Part shown: piece by piece, positions 21,875 through 34,705 of the stretch | How positions within the stretch are numbered: the stretch's first letter is position 1 | Layout: each line of letters starts with the position of its first letter | Assembly (NCBI GenBank): GCA_023678885.1 | Contig: CM042985.1 | Span: 31,754,465-31,818,464, forward strand | Length of the DNA stretch: 64,000 nt | Direction of reading: 5' to 3' | Origin: Pogostemon cablin | Taxonomy: Eukaryota > Streptophyta > Magnoliopsida > Lamiales > Lamiaceae | Notes under the pieces: model-generated | Seen by the model: the letters and a program-made list of their open reading frames with translations, nothing else | Databases searched by the model: none | Told to the model about the DNA's origin: nothing | Made by a program: the position numbers and the translations under genes

Positions 21875-23082
21875 TGTTGGGCAATTGGATCGTGCGGTCC
21901 AAACGTGATCCGTTTAGGATTTCAGGCAAACAATCAGCGAAAGTGATTTAAACAATGTTTACCGTACTTCAGGGTTGATGTAGAGTCTGAATCGTTGCAG
22001 AAGAACCACCTCTAGATCTTCTGCTGTATATCCCAAGTCGAATCCTGCTGTTGTGTGGGCAACAATCCGCAGGATTCTCTCAATCTGTTCCTGTTCTCTC
22101 CTCTCAGTCAAATGAGGCTCTCACTTAGGGTTAACAGGAACTGAGATGACTTATATAGTTGGGCTGCAGCAGGGACCAGGAAGAGAAATTGGGCTGGGCC
22201 TCAATTGAATTTAATTAACCAAGCTTAGCCCAAAGCTTTTAATTAAATCCAATAATAATAATATAGTCCACTAAAATATTATTATTGCACTACCCGTCCA
22301 ATCCCAAATTATGTTCTGGGCTCCTTCTTATTATGAGCCCGAAAGTCTCCCCATGTTTAAGATATACAATGCCCATTAATTAATTAAGTTACTGACAACT
22401 CAAATTAATTAATATCTCATCCGAGAGTAGTACCACTCAACCTTATTATCATGCCGGAAATTAATCCACTTGCAAGATTTACATGATAAACCTTATGAGC
22501 TCCTCAAGGGGACATCATCAACCTATGACGGACATGGATTCCTTCTACAAATAACAGCACACCATAGATACAGCACTACTTCCCAACTCACCGAGTTTGT
22601 TGATTTAATACTTATAAATCTCACCCATTGATGAATCAAAGAAATACATACTGCCCTACGTGTCGAGGTTATTGTATAGGGATTAAGAGCACGGACTTCC
22701 ATAATAACAGAGATCAAGTTCTTCTATAAGTCAGTATAAGCCGAACGATCTCAAGCGGTCCTACTCAATACACACAAGTGCACTAATGTGATTCTATAGC
22801 CAAGACAAGCTAATACCAAAACACACTACAACCATACCGATAGAGAGTCCCCGTCTATCTCAGTTGTGAGCATCTGTTTATACTTTATAAGGAAACCGAT
22901 AATATGATCTTCCGCGTGTTGTCGCACAACATATTATCTACAGTATAAAGTAAATGGACTATTGCATCATGCATATAAAATAAATTATAAGATGCAATCA
23001 TTTGATCATATGATTCTCATTTCAAATAAATTGTTATAACATTGTTCATACTAAAGCTAGACTTTTAGTATACAATCCAACA
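21875..23082 (-). repeat. 3' LTR of Copia family A, copy 2
   Basis: On the minus strand it begins TGTTGGATTG and ends GCCCAACA. It is preceded in element orientation by the polypurine tract GTATAAGTGGGAGAT (complement of 23083-23097). It carries the TATA-like CTATATAAG seen in copy 1. Confidence 0.93.
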
Positions 23083-26000
23083 ATCTCCCACTTATACTAA
23101 AAGACTATGCTGTCATGTTTTCTGCCATACATCTGATTCCCTCTTCCACTACACGACCATTAAAAGCTCTCGCCTTAAGGTCCTTGTAAATGGATTTACT
23201 AGGTCATCATCCGATGCAATCTAGTCGACAACAACCTTCCCCTCATCATACGATTTCTCGTAACAGGTGGTACTGGCGCTCCATGTGTTTAATTGCCTTA
23301 TGGACTCGTGATTCCTTCAAGTTTGCAACTGCACCAATATCAGCAATATAAATTGTGATAATCTTGGGCAAACTTAGAAACACTTCAAAGTCCATCATGA
23401 AGTCTCTAGAGTCATATAGATACTTTGGTTGCCTCATAGGCTCCAATTTATCATCTTTCCATGATGGAGTCCGGAGTCTGAAATATATTTCTATATAACA
23501 CTCCTCCACATTATGACTCTACTTCCTAAAATTAAACACATAACCTTTGAGGAGAATTTACTGCCGTCCAATCTGACTAAAAATCCAAATCTACGTAATC
23601 CACAAGAAGCAGTGAATCTGTCCAGTAAGTGTATATATGATAACCAGTCCTTCTCAGGCACTTCATATATATCTTACCACAGTTCATCATTCTTGTTCCG
23701 GGTTACGTTGATACCCACTGTTCATGCATTCAGCAAAACAAATATCCAATCTCGTTCATAGCATTCTTTAGATTAAGCTTCCTTATTTGCCGAAGCATAA
23801 GGAACCGCTTTCATCTCCTTTATCTTCATTTATGTCTCAAGACACATCCAATAAGATAAATTCACATGCTAAACGAGTATGGATTGTATCATTTATGAAA
23901 CTTGAGATAAGCATAACATCCTTTCATATGATCCATATTACCGTGATCAAAAGGATATATTTTACTTTTCTTAAGTCCTTCATATCATACTACTTTCTTA
24001 ATCATACCCATACGCCCGATAATACTCTTTCATTGTCTCCAATGAGCAAGATATTATCTACGTATAGTACAAGAATTACCACCACGTTTCCGTCACTCTT
24101 TACAATACACAAGATACATCCGCTCATTGAATAAATCCATATCTATGGATTTCCTTTTCAAAACAGATGTTTCACAATCTCAAAGCTTGGTTTAGTCCAT
24201 TGATGGACACCTATAAGCTTACTATTAAAATGCACTTAGCCCTTTGCAATGAATTATTTTGATTGCTCCACATAGATGTTTTCCTCAAGACTTCCAATCA
24301 GGAAAGTTGTCTTGACATCTATTTGATGTTCCTCATAATTCAATATGAGCAGCAAAATTTAAAAGAATCCAGATCAACTAAGCATAGCTACAAGCGAACA
24401 GGTTTTCTCATAATCGAACCATTTCTTTCTGAGTACACCTTTTCGCAACAAGCTTTGCTTCCAAGGTTTTCACCTTACCGTATGATCCTCTTTTATTTCA
24501 TCATTCATTACAACTTACTAAGATCCCGCATTTTAATCTTGTAGTGATACGTCGTATTCGTGGGATAATATCATGTTCACTAGGGATCAAGTCTCACGAC
24601 TCTCCCAAAACATATATTTATGGGTTGTCATACAACCCTCCCACTACGACAAGGCACTACATGTAATTGTGTATCAGACATGACACGCGTTGCAGTTTAC
24701 CTTGTGGTATATCCTCTTGTACACTTGGTACTTATACTTAGTGTTTTCCTCTCACTTCCTTTAGAACAATTTATACATGGGCTTGTGATTTATTACATAG
24801 TCCTTTTCCGAAAATATAGTTATTGTGTTAACAATTACCCTTCGATCTTTTGGACTAAATAAATCACCCTTCATTTTTCTAGGATATCCCATATACAGAC
24901 AAACGTTTCACGAATTACTGTATCTAGGGCATATCCATAAAATGAATTTAATTATTCCAAATAATTCATCATCTATCTAATCATAACCATAAGAGATTAT
25001 ACCTTCTATTCACCACACCATTCCACTGGGGAATGTCCGGTGTTGCCATCTTGAGATTTAATTTCAACTTCTGATTAATAGCTCCTAACTATCCTAAGAG
25101 GTATTTACCACCACGGTTAAACCGTAATGACTACCTCTTGCCTGGATAATATTAGGTCCGCTTGAATCAGAATGAACTTATTCCAACATATATATCTTTG
25201 GCTCTACACTCCACAGCTTTGAAAAGGCAGTTAATCATTTTTACTTTCAAGCAGGACTCGCAAGTTTGATAGTTTCCACTTCAGATAAACTTTACGGTCC
25301 ATCGGCTATCAACTTTTGAATCCTACTCAAGTAAAATGAATTAGTCTTAGACGCCAAATGTATGTTTAGTTCATCTCCGAAGGTTCCTTTCTCTTACTAA
25401 TATTAGAAGATGCATTATTAATTACTATTTCTTGCATCTGTGGGATGAACATGATTCAAGAGTATAATTATTATCCACCAACGTACTATAACGGATTATA
25501 CCCCCATTCCTCATCATTATGACCATGTCATATAAATGAAATGAAGTATCCATCCGTTAATGCATAGAAACCGAAATTAAATTCTTTCCATGAAAACGTA
25601 CGTAAAGATAATTTCTCATAATCAATCATTTATTCCTATCATAAGATAGATAAATAACTCCCACTGCAATAGTCACTACCTTCGTAGTTTTACCCATGTC
25701 ATAACTATCTTATCCTCACTTAGTAATAAACATTTAGTGATTCCAGTATCTACACACTTCGTGTTAATAGATGCCATCACTAATCATGTTTAAACAACTA
25801 GTGAATAAGATATTAAACTTGTTCACATCATGATGAAAATTGGCTTTCTTTTGCCACATGTTTTGTTAGAAGTTTCACACCATATACAACCTTTTGTATT
25901 TCAGGTAGAACTTGCACAAAACATCCAGGCAAATTGTGAAGAATAAATTGATTTAGGTTTCCCTTTCAATTTCTATTCCAAGCTGTTCCAATTCATTCAT

Positions 26001-26240
26001 CAATTCAACCATGATCTTCTGCCTTTTAATTTACTCAAGCATCCGAAGAGTTACATGAGACCATCATATTTCTATGAACCTCTCATCTCTTCACTAGAGA
26101 CTTTAATATGCATCATGAGACGTCCTTTGTGAGAATACACATGTATTTTCTTAAGCAGTAATTTTCAAAACCAATATTCTTTTCTAATCATTTAATTTGG
26201 ACAAGTAAATATAATTTCTTTTAGTTAACAATTAGTGAGA
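23083..26240 (-). pseudogene. Copia gag-pol remnant (family A, copy 2)
   Basis: On the minus strand, gag residues are readable near 26000 (ELEQLGIEIERE). The integrase core is around 24930-25130 and the reverse transcriptase start near 24290 (DVKT-FLIGSLEENIYV). A YVDN version of the YVDD box is near 24050, and the RNase H tail lies at 23246-23509 (KAIKHMERQYHLLREIV). Stops and frame changes interrupt all of them. Several match copy 1 exactly, including a stop-bearing GAATAATTAAATTC block in the integrase. Plus-strand frames in this interval are shadows. Confidence 0.88.
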
Positions 26241-26459
26241 CTAAAACTATTCGAAATACAGAGAATCACGATTAAATTTACTGATCAAAACTTCGAATTT
26301 TATCATTTTATATTGTTTCCCTCAAAACAATATAAAATAAAATTCACCGACATCTCAAGCACCGTGAGTCTGCAAGCCACGTTAGTGTGGACGTTTACAA
26401 ACCCGAACATTTACAAGAGAAGGTTTTACCCATTAATTTCATTTGTCAACCTAACTTTA

Positions 26460-28550
26460 TGACAAAATAATTAATAGTCGGTTCCTTTTTAGCCATGCAA
26501 ATAATAGCAGTGACTCCGTTGAGGAGGATACTAATTATTTACACCTAAGTGTACACCATTATTTGATCCCAAGTCCACTGCGCGAGCTTGTGTGCCTTAC
26601 AGTTGGAGAAGTACACACGCGCTCAGATAGCTTCCTACAATCATCTATTATTAGTTTGTACTAGTGAACCGCACACAAACTCATCCGTTAGGGAGGAAGG
26701 CCAATGCCAACACGCAAGTTTGTGTGCCACATTACAAACAATAATTATTTAATGAAGTCTGTACCAGTGATCCGTGAATAAACTCATCCGTTAGGGAGGA
26801 AGGCATTTTGCCAACACGCAAGTTTACTCACATCACTTACAAACCAATAATGGAGGCCGCGGGAATTTTTCACCAATCCCCTCTCCCACTTAGTTATTTA
26901 ATTACCAAGGGTTTTTAACATGCATATAATATTCCAGAATAAAATATACAACTTAGACATGCTTCTATTAACAGCAATTTAAGTAAATAAATCACATAGA
27001 ACATGCCTTTCATATATAACAATTAATTGTCAAGTTAAACCAATTAAATCAGTTATATATCATTAATTAATTGCATAAAATGTTGGATCATTTAAATAGG
27101 CCCAGCTAACCCAAACATTATTAGCATAAAATGAGCAGCCCATTAATAAAATAATTAAACTCATTTATCCTGCCTATGTTTTGCATGAAAAATCCAGCCC
27201 ATTTTAAAATCAGGCCCAACATTTATCCCACAATTAATTAAAACCAGGATTGGCCCAGCAGCCCATAACCATTTAATTAAAATTGGGCCTCACAGCCCAA
27301 AACCAAAATTAAATAAATGAGCAACCTTGAATCCATTACTGAATTGGGCCCTAAAATACAATCCCCAGACCGGCCCATTAATTAAAATTGGCCCTTAGAG
27401 AAAATATTGAAACCTAGCCCAAAATAAATTAAAACCAGGCCCATGAACAGCATAAAATTGCAAGCCCATAACCGCAGCCCATATTCCAGTCTTGTGCCCT
27501 AATTGACAGCCGCCTCTGCACACTCACCAGCAAACACCAGCCCGACGAGGTGCCGCAGCTGACGGCGGACGACCGTCAGCCTACCGAAGCCGAACCAGAC
27601 GCACCCCAAGCCATGCCAGTGCCCAACGCTAGCTTGTGGCTTCCGGCGACCACGCCCACAGCCTGCCGCCCGGAAAAGGCTCCATCAGTGCTGCCACGCA
27701 GCGCCGCCACGAACTAAAACGATAGTAAAGCTGTCATCGCTGGCGCCAAGCAATCACCGCCACGACTGGGTGCCCGCTGCTATCGGCAATAGTGCCGTCA
27801 ACCACCTCAGTCGCGCAGATGACTCAACTTCCACGCGCCTCCAGCCTCTTCGTCGATCTGCCCAATCCGCCTGGATCTGCCTTGAATCGCCCAGCCGGAG
27901 CTCTTCGTCGATTGAGACCAGACCGCCAGCCCGCAGGGTATACCGCTGCCGTGATGCGACGCCATCAGCACCGACGAGTCCTCGATCAACCAACAGACGT
28001 CGCCGTCGTGCAAAGGATCGACACGCTCGGAAGAAATCTCAGACTCGCCGCAACCCAGCAGCACCTGCAATTGCTGACCTTGCCACCGCCAGCCGTGCAA
28101 CAGAGATGCAGCAGCCATGACGCCGAGCGCCGCCAGCCACCACTCCGTCAGTCGCACGATTCTTCGTGCCGACAATCACCAGCAGTGGTGCCGGATCTTC
28201 GTCGATCTGCCTATTCCTCGCACTCGCCGAAATCGTACTTCTCCGCCCCGACCACGCGCTGCCTTCACCGCCAGCGACCAACGCGCCGCCGTCTCCGTCA
28301 GCGACCACGCGCCGCCGTCACCGACCGAGCAGTGTGTGTGTGTGAAAAAAAAATTACAGTGTACAGTGAATTCAATTTCAAAAATCACACACGCAATTTT
28401 TCATAATTAAAATTGATTATTTCCAGATTAATTAGCATAATCATATAATCAAAATAATTAATAACAAATCTTTGATTACAACAGCGATTATTCCAAATAA
28501 ATTATCATATAATCACAACATACCTGCGTCTCACGTTTCACCACGAAACC
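26460..28550 (-). other. Long Copia leader with a GC-rich island
   Basis: About 2 kb separates the primer site from gag, far more than the 57 bases between LTR and gag in the intact Copia element here. Two direct repeats of TCCGTTAGGGAGGAAGGC occur at about 26685 and 26788. The stretch 26870-27480 is rich in the motif GCCCA. From about 27480 to 28340 the DNA becomes strikingly GC-rich (GCCGCC, CGCCAGC repeats), open in several frames on both strands. None of these frames shows a recognisable domain or a good start. It may be a captured host segment or structured leader RNA. Confidence 0.6.
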
Positions 28551-28564
28551 TGGCTCTGATACCA
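28551..28564 (-). promoter_or_regulatory. tRNA-iMet primer binding site
   Basis: The complement reads TGGTATCAGAGCCA, two bases after the 5' LTR. This is the standard initiator-methionine tRNA primer site of many plant Copia elements, and it sets the minus-strand orientation of the element. Confidence 0.92.
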
Positions 28565-28566
28565 AT

Positions 28567-29774
28567 TGTTGGGCAATTGGATCGTGCGGTCCAAACGTGA
28601 TCCGTTTAGGATTTCAGGCAAACAATCAGCGAAAGCGATTTAAACAATGTTTACCGTACTTCAGGGTTGATGTAGAGTCTGAATCGTTGCAGAAGAACCA
28701 CCTCTAGATCTTCTGCTGTATATCCCAAGTCGAATCCTGCTGTTGTGTGGGCAACAATCCGCAGGATTCTCTCAATCTGTTCCTGTTCTCTCCTCTCAGT
28801 CAAATGAGGCTCTCACTTAGGGTTAACAGGAACTGAGATGACTTATATAGTTGGGCTGCAGCAGGGACCAGGAGGAGAAATTGGGCTGGGCCTCAATTGA
28901 ATTTAATTAACCAAGCTTAGCCCAAAGCTTTTAATTAAATCCAATAATAATAATATAGTCCACTAAAATATTATTATTGCACTACCCGTCCAATCCCAAA
29001 TTATGTTCTGGGCTCCTTCTTATTATGAGCCCGAAAGTCTCCCCATGTTTAAGATATACAATGCCCATTAATTAATTAAGTTACTGACAACTCAAATTAA
29101 TTAATATCTCATCCGAGAGTAGTACCACTCAACCTTATTATCATGCCGGAAATTAATCCACTTGCAAGATTTACATGATAAACCTTATGAGCTCCTCAAG
29201 GGGACATCATCAACCTATGACGGACATGGATTCCTTCTACAATCAACAGCACACCATAGATACAGCACTACTTCCCAACTCACCGAGTTTGTTGATTTAA
29301 TACTTATAAATCTCACCCATTGATGAATCAAAGAAATACATACTGCCCTACGTGTCGAGGTTATTGTATAGGGATTAAGAGCACGGACTTCCATAATAAC
29401 AGAGATCAAGTTCTTCTATAAGTCAGTATAAGCCGAACGATCTCAAGCGGTCCTACTCAATACACACAAGTGCACTAATGTGATTCTATAGCCAAGACAA
29501 GCTAATACCAAAACACACTACAACCATACCGATAGAGAGTCCCCGTCTATCTCAGTTGTGAGCATCTGTTTATACTTTATAAGGAAACCGATAATATGAT
29601 CTTCCGCGTGTTGTCGCACAACATATTATCTACAGTATAAAGTAAATGGACTATTGCATCATGCATATAAAATAAATTATAAGATGCAATCATTTGATCA
29701 TATGATTCTCATTTCAAATAAATTGTTATAACATTGTTCATACTAAAGCTAGACTTTTAGTATACAATCCAACA
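28567..29774 (-). repeat. 5' LTR of Copia family A, copy 2
   Basis: Same length as the partner LTR at 21875-23082. By eye they differ at one site in the AGCGAAAG.GATTT segment, one in CCAGGA.GAGAAATT, and two in TTCTACAA..AACAGC. The short minus-strand frame at 29215-29409 is homologous to frames in the other LTRs and is not a gene. Confidence 0.93.
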
Positions 29775-31807
29775 AGAATAGGGTATTTTGGTGTGTTGAC
29801 TTTCCACCAACTTAATATATCAAAGTTATTATCAGATTTTTCACATCCCTAAAACAAGTATCTTGCTATTTCAGATTTACTCTCAACACATTGCTCCTTT
29901 TCCAAATGTATAACAAATTGAGACTCAAGGAGCTTACTCAAATAATCATCTCCATCAATCTGCAAGCTACTTGTCTCTTGTCCTACCTGCCTTTCCTTGT
30001 CAATTTATTCACCATCACCATCAGTATATTGTTTGTACAATGAGTTGAAGCTCTCTTCCACTTTATTAGTTGTTCTTTTAACCAATGTAGCATTACCATC
30101 AAACATTGAATTTAAGCAAAAACTTACATATTTCAACTTGAATCTTGGGTCCAAAACAATGGCAACAAACAATAACATATTTATGTTATCAGTATTTCCC
30201 CAATATTTGTTAAACTTCTGCTTCATTTGGAAATCCATGGAAGACAATGAAAAATCTCCTTTGGTTATCATGGTAGACAAGCCCATATACACGGTAGTAA
30301 GTTCACGAAAAAAAGGTATTTGAGGTTATGTATGATGAACCTGAGAACTTCAAAGTAACATGATAGAAAATTTTCAAGAACTTAACAAAATTTCTTGCAG
30401 AAGTCCAATCAGTATCTTTAGGAGTTCTAATACTTTATTCTTCTTTGTTTTCATCGATTGTCCTTCTATTTCTTTTGTAACATCATTTTTCATAACAGTC
30501 AAAATAATCTGTAAATTTTTTATCTTCATCACCCAACCTCTCAAATGCCTTTTCAAACTTTTCAGAAGCATCAAGCATCAAGTAAGTAGAATTCCATCTT
30601 GTTTCAACATCTAAAAAAAACAAGGCTCTTAGAATCAATTTTTTCTTTCTCTACACACTTCTTAAAAGCATGTAGTCTAGTTGTAGATGACCTCACATAC
30701 TTAACAGCATTTCTAACTCTCACTATGATATCATTTTGCTCTTCTAATCCTTCTTTAACAATCAAATTTACTACATGAGCAGAACATCTTACATGCATAC
30801 AATCATTATTCAAAATTACATCTTTCTACTTGCACTTCCTTTTTAAAATATTGATTGCTTTGTCATTAGAGCTAGCATTGTCAACTGTAACAGTGAGAAT
30901 CTTATCAACATTCCAATCAAGCAAACATTCTTCTAAATGCTTAGCTATTGTTTCTCCTATATGGTTCTCAATTATGCAAAAACTAATTATCCTCTTTTCC
31001 AATTTTCAATCACAAGATATCCAATGAGCCGTAACACACATATAATTAAAGTTTTGCAATGAAGTCCAAGTGTCAGTGGTAAGACATACTCTTTGGCTCT
31101 TTAAAATCTTTTTGAGCTTTTTTTTCTCTTCAACAAAAATTTTTATACAATCTCTAACTACAGTATATCTAGATGGAACTTCAAATCTTGGATTCAGACC
31201 TTTAACAAAAGCTTTAATTCTAGTCCCCTCAACAAATCTAAATGGCAACCCATCAATGATAATCATTTTAACCAAGAGTTGTCTAAGTACTTCATAATTG
31301 AGAGCCTTTGCCTTCAAATTTTCACCCAAGTTTTTAAAGCCATGCAACGTCTTTTGAGCCTTATCTAATTTATATGGATAATTCTTACACGAAGACTCTA
31401 AATGTGCCCACATACTAGCGGTTCCATTTGCTCTAGGATGTGCAGCATAACTTGTAGAACAATATTTACATACAGCTCTAGGAGGATCAGAACCTTCTAT
31501 CCTAGTAAAACCCCATATTTCTGAAACAGCCTTTGAACCACCCTTCTTATCTATATTAACTGGCTTGGTTATTTTTCTTTTTTTTTGGTGGTGGGCCTGG
31601 TGGTTTCATTGATTTTTTATCCACTTCTTTAACAATCTTTGCTTTACTAGCATTAGCTTGTTCATTATAAATGTTACTTTCACCTGAATCAACATTGAGA
31701 GACAACTCTTGTTCATTAGATGATGGCTCCACAGCATCCACTTGAACAGTAATCCCCGATTTAGAAACTTCTTCAAGAGATTCAACATCCTTCACTTGTA
31801 CCTCCAT
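29775..31807 (-). pseudogene. hAT transposase, N-terminal and central part, broken
   Basis: This is most of a plant BED-type hAT transposase read on the minus strand. A charged, Lys/Pro-rich N-terminus begins at an ATG near 31807. A BED zinc finger follows (about 31380-31530; W-F, C-x2-C, H-x-C pattern), then the catalytic RNase H-fold region and the hAT dimerisation lead-in ending at 29775. Lesions are visible. There is a frame change in the A/T run near 31570. A TGG-to-TGA-type stop lies at about 31003-31005, in the segment that continues KLEKRIISF. Further frame changes and stops occur between about 30300 and 30830, and another before 30000. It cannot give a full transposase. Confidence 0.88.
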
Positions 31808-33242
31808 TGATATAATTCATGACACATTAAGATTAATTTTTTTTAAAAATATATGTTAATATAACCCAATTAATATATGTATTCGAAGAAAACATGGTAC
31901 ACGAGTGGTGTTTCTTGGCAGGAAATATGGTGCACGTGTGAAGGAATACTTTCTCAGTTCTCATCCTGAGACATTCTCAACTTTGCTCAACAAATTTTGC
32001 TTATAAATAAAATCAAATATGTTGAACGATTATGCATAGTAGAATTAGAATCATAAAAGGTGGACCAAAAAAAGTTAGATATAGAAACAACATCGATTAT
32101 CATAATTGGATTATTAACAAACTCTTGTTAATCTTCCCTAGAAATCTCAGTTATCACCCAACAAACTCGTGGTCAGCTAAAAGTTTTAATTAAATAGGAC
32201 TGTGTGAGTTGACTGATACCACTAATGTTTGAATCAGAGTCTAATTGATGGGTAACAGAAGTTATACTTACGAATACTAACTAATTGAGAGATTTTTTAA
32301 TATATCTGAACAAGCAGTTTAATACCTATACAAGTTCTACCAAACTGCACCAAATCATCCTTTCTGCTCAAATAATTAATTTACTTTATGTGGAAAAAGC
32401 AAGGGAACTTAAGCCATTAAACCTTCATAAAAATAACAAAACTTATACAAGACACCAAATCAGAATTTTATAGCAAAGAAATAGTAAGTCTAGTACACAA
32501 ACTCCAACATTTAGTAGCCTAAACTCAACTCCAATATTAGCCATTAAAACACAAGAGAGCCCACAGCATCGATTATATGTTGAACAATTATGCATCAATT
32601 ATATTTATTTAAACTAAAGTTATCCAACATTGAGCAAAAAGAGATCCAATAATGTAAAACCCCCAAATTCCATATTAAGAAATCAAATCCACAATAGATA
32701 TCAAACTCATTTGTTCTCTTCTTGTGATTGTCAACTTATTCTATAAAACAAGAATAAACGTAAGAAGAACATAAAAGAAGAAGAAAACCAACCGGTGTGG
32801 AAGTCGACTCTACATGATGCTTTACTCGATCATATTTCGTGTCGTGGATAAAAAAATTATCAATTTAGATGTGCCGGATCATCAACACTTTCAAAAGAAA
32901 ATTTGAGGAGCAGAGTAGCGGCGTATAGTGGAGTGAGAGTAAGAAAATAAGATTTGTAATACCTGGTAGTGGTAGGGTTTCTTTATTGTGAGGATAATTA
33001 CCAACTACCCTAATATATTATATCATATATAAAATATACCCATAGAAGTAGAATCCCTAAGCAGTGCAATCAGTGCAATTTAATGATTCAAAATGAAACT
33101 GCACTGCATTAGGCGGTGCGGTTTTAGTGTAATAATGAAACTGCAGTTTTTTGTAATATTTATATATTGAGGTACGGTGCAATTCGGTTTGTGCGGTTTG
33201 GAACTTTTTTTGCCCAGTCGGACCATGTACATGGTCATCTTA
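31808..33242 (-). other. 5' flank of the hAT element
   Basis: Non-coding DNA lies between the transposase start and the right terminus. The last 200 bases (about 33060-33242) carry GTGCGGTTT and TGCACTGCA-like repeats matching the subterminal style of the left end. The promoter of the transposase should lie here, but no box stands out. Confidence 0.55.
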
Positions 33243-33784
33243 GAAAAAATAACAAATTTGAAAAATTAACAGAAAATATTAATGTTTGCCAGCTATATAT
33301 TGTATACATATACAAATACATACTACTTAGATAATAATTTACTACTATTATTTTAGAAAGAAAGAAGATTCTACACATTATCCAGTGACATCCACATCTT
33401 AATTATCTTTTGTAATTTCCCAAAAGCAAAGGTATAATATTTAATTAGTATCCGAATGACTTTAACATGTTAAAAATATATAACAAAGTGTTATCATGTG
33501 AGACCGGTTAAACCCTAAAGTAATGGTTTTAAAGATAAAGTATGTTTATTATTAATTAAAGTATGTTTTTAAATATGATAAATAATAAATCAAAGTAAGT
33601 TTTAGGGTATTATAATATGATGATTCACTATTTACATATCTTAATTAACAATAAATATACTTTACATATTAATGGTCATAATTTAATAATTGATTGATCA
33701 ATCTCACAATCCGTCTCATAATAATCCATCTCACAAAAGAGAACTTCTAAAAATATATTAATTATTAATAATATATTTTTTATG

Positions 33785-33866
<82 letters not shown>

Positions 33867-34110
33867 TTGTAAAAGTATCTTTTTAAGTTAAATATTTATA
33901 GGCAGTTATAGATTTAACTTTTTTTTATAATACCTTATATTTAAGAATGGATTTTAAAAATGTCCAAAATAACAAAAAAATTCATCAACTCTGATTTTCA
34001 ATTTAAAAGTTTTAATCGAGTTATAAATATGTACAATCGAGTTATAATATATATAATCAAATTATAAAATATGTATAATCGAATCACAAATATGTACAAT
34101 TGAGTAATAA

Positions 34111-34147
<37 letters not shown>

Positions 34148-34705
34148 ATCGAATTATTTATTTTAATCGAGTCAACAACAAAATTAAGGGTTTTTTTTAT
34201 AGAATTGGACATTTTAATAAATTTCCTTAAAAGTAAGGTAATAAAGAAAATTCTAAAAAAATATTGGAGCAATTTCACCCATTACTTCTTTTTTTTTATT
34301 GATAATTTTTTTATTTTTTATTTTATGTTTTAGTAGATATAGTTATACCTACTAACATTAATCAATACACCGAACCCTCCCTAAATGCAGAATTTTGTGT
34401 GAACAATTTCATAATTAAATTATTTTACAATTATAATTATTTATTAAAAATGTTATAACTTTCTTTTAAATAATATTGAATATTACTTTTCATTATAGAA
34501 ATATGATCCAAGTCTTTGCCATCTCACTAATTTAGACTATAAAATAAAACCAACAATTATTTTAATTAGTTTCACATCACCTCATTTTGAGAGATATATA
34601 GTATGAGCAAACAAAATTTAACTACAACTAAAATAAATAATAGCGTAAAAAGTAAATATTTGTATAAGTTCGTTTCACAAAAACTACCCTTTCCGTCTCA
34701 TTTTA
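33243..34705. other. AT-rich intergenic DNA with AT microsatellites
   Basis: No gene is visible. It contains a long (AT)n run at about 33789-33856 and a second at about 34117-34147. Between them, short AATCGAGTTATAAATATGTA-like units recur (about 34013-34110). Confidence 0.6.
33789..33856. repeat. (AT)n microsatellite
   Basis: About 34 AT dinucleotides run in a row with no interruption until TTTATATAT. Confidence 0.95.

Larger units (their letters stand above)
21875..29774 (-). mobile_element. Young but coding-dead Copia element (family A, copy 2)
   Basis: The complete 7900-bp element has two 1208-bp LTRs differing at about four positions by eye. It has a tRNA-iMet-type primer site and a polypurine tract. 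The flanks AGAAC/AGAAT form a 5-bp duplication with one mismatch. It splits a hAT transposase gene. Despite the near-identical LTRs, gag and pol are full of stops and frame changes. An unusually long leader (about 2 kb) with a GC-rich island sits between the primer site and gag. Confidence 0.95.
20316..33242 (-). mobile_element. Decayed autonomous-type hAT transposon (BED/RICESLEEPER-like), multiply nested
   Basis: The transposase gene reads on the minus strand from about 31807 to 21542. Related termini lie outside it: TAGGGGCGTGTACGGTGCGG at 20316, and at the right end the complement of TAAGATGACCATGTACATGG (ending about 33242). Both are followed inward by GTGCGGTTTG-like subterminal motifs. 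The 8-bp target duplication is not recognisable, so the ends are approximate. A Stowaway-like MITE (20881-21162) and a 7.9-kb Copia element (21875-29774) have inserted into it. Without them it would be about 4.7 kb. Confidence 0.8.

Noticed and set aside
27754..28410. Seven overlapping frames including one of 204 residues
   Set aside because: GC-rich DNA has few stops in any frame. No domain or good start is present, and the region lies in a retrotransposon leader.
20316..33242. 8-bp target duplication for the large hAT element
   Set aside because: The flanks at the best termini (before 20316 and after 33242) do not match, so no duplication is claimed and the ends remain approximate.
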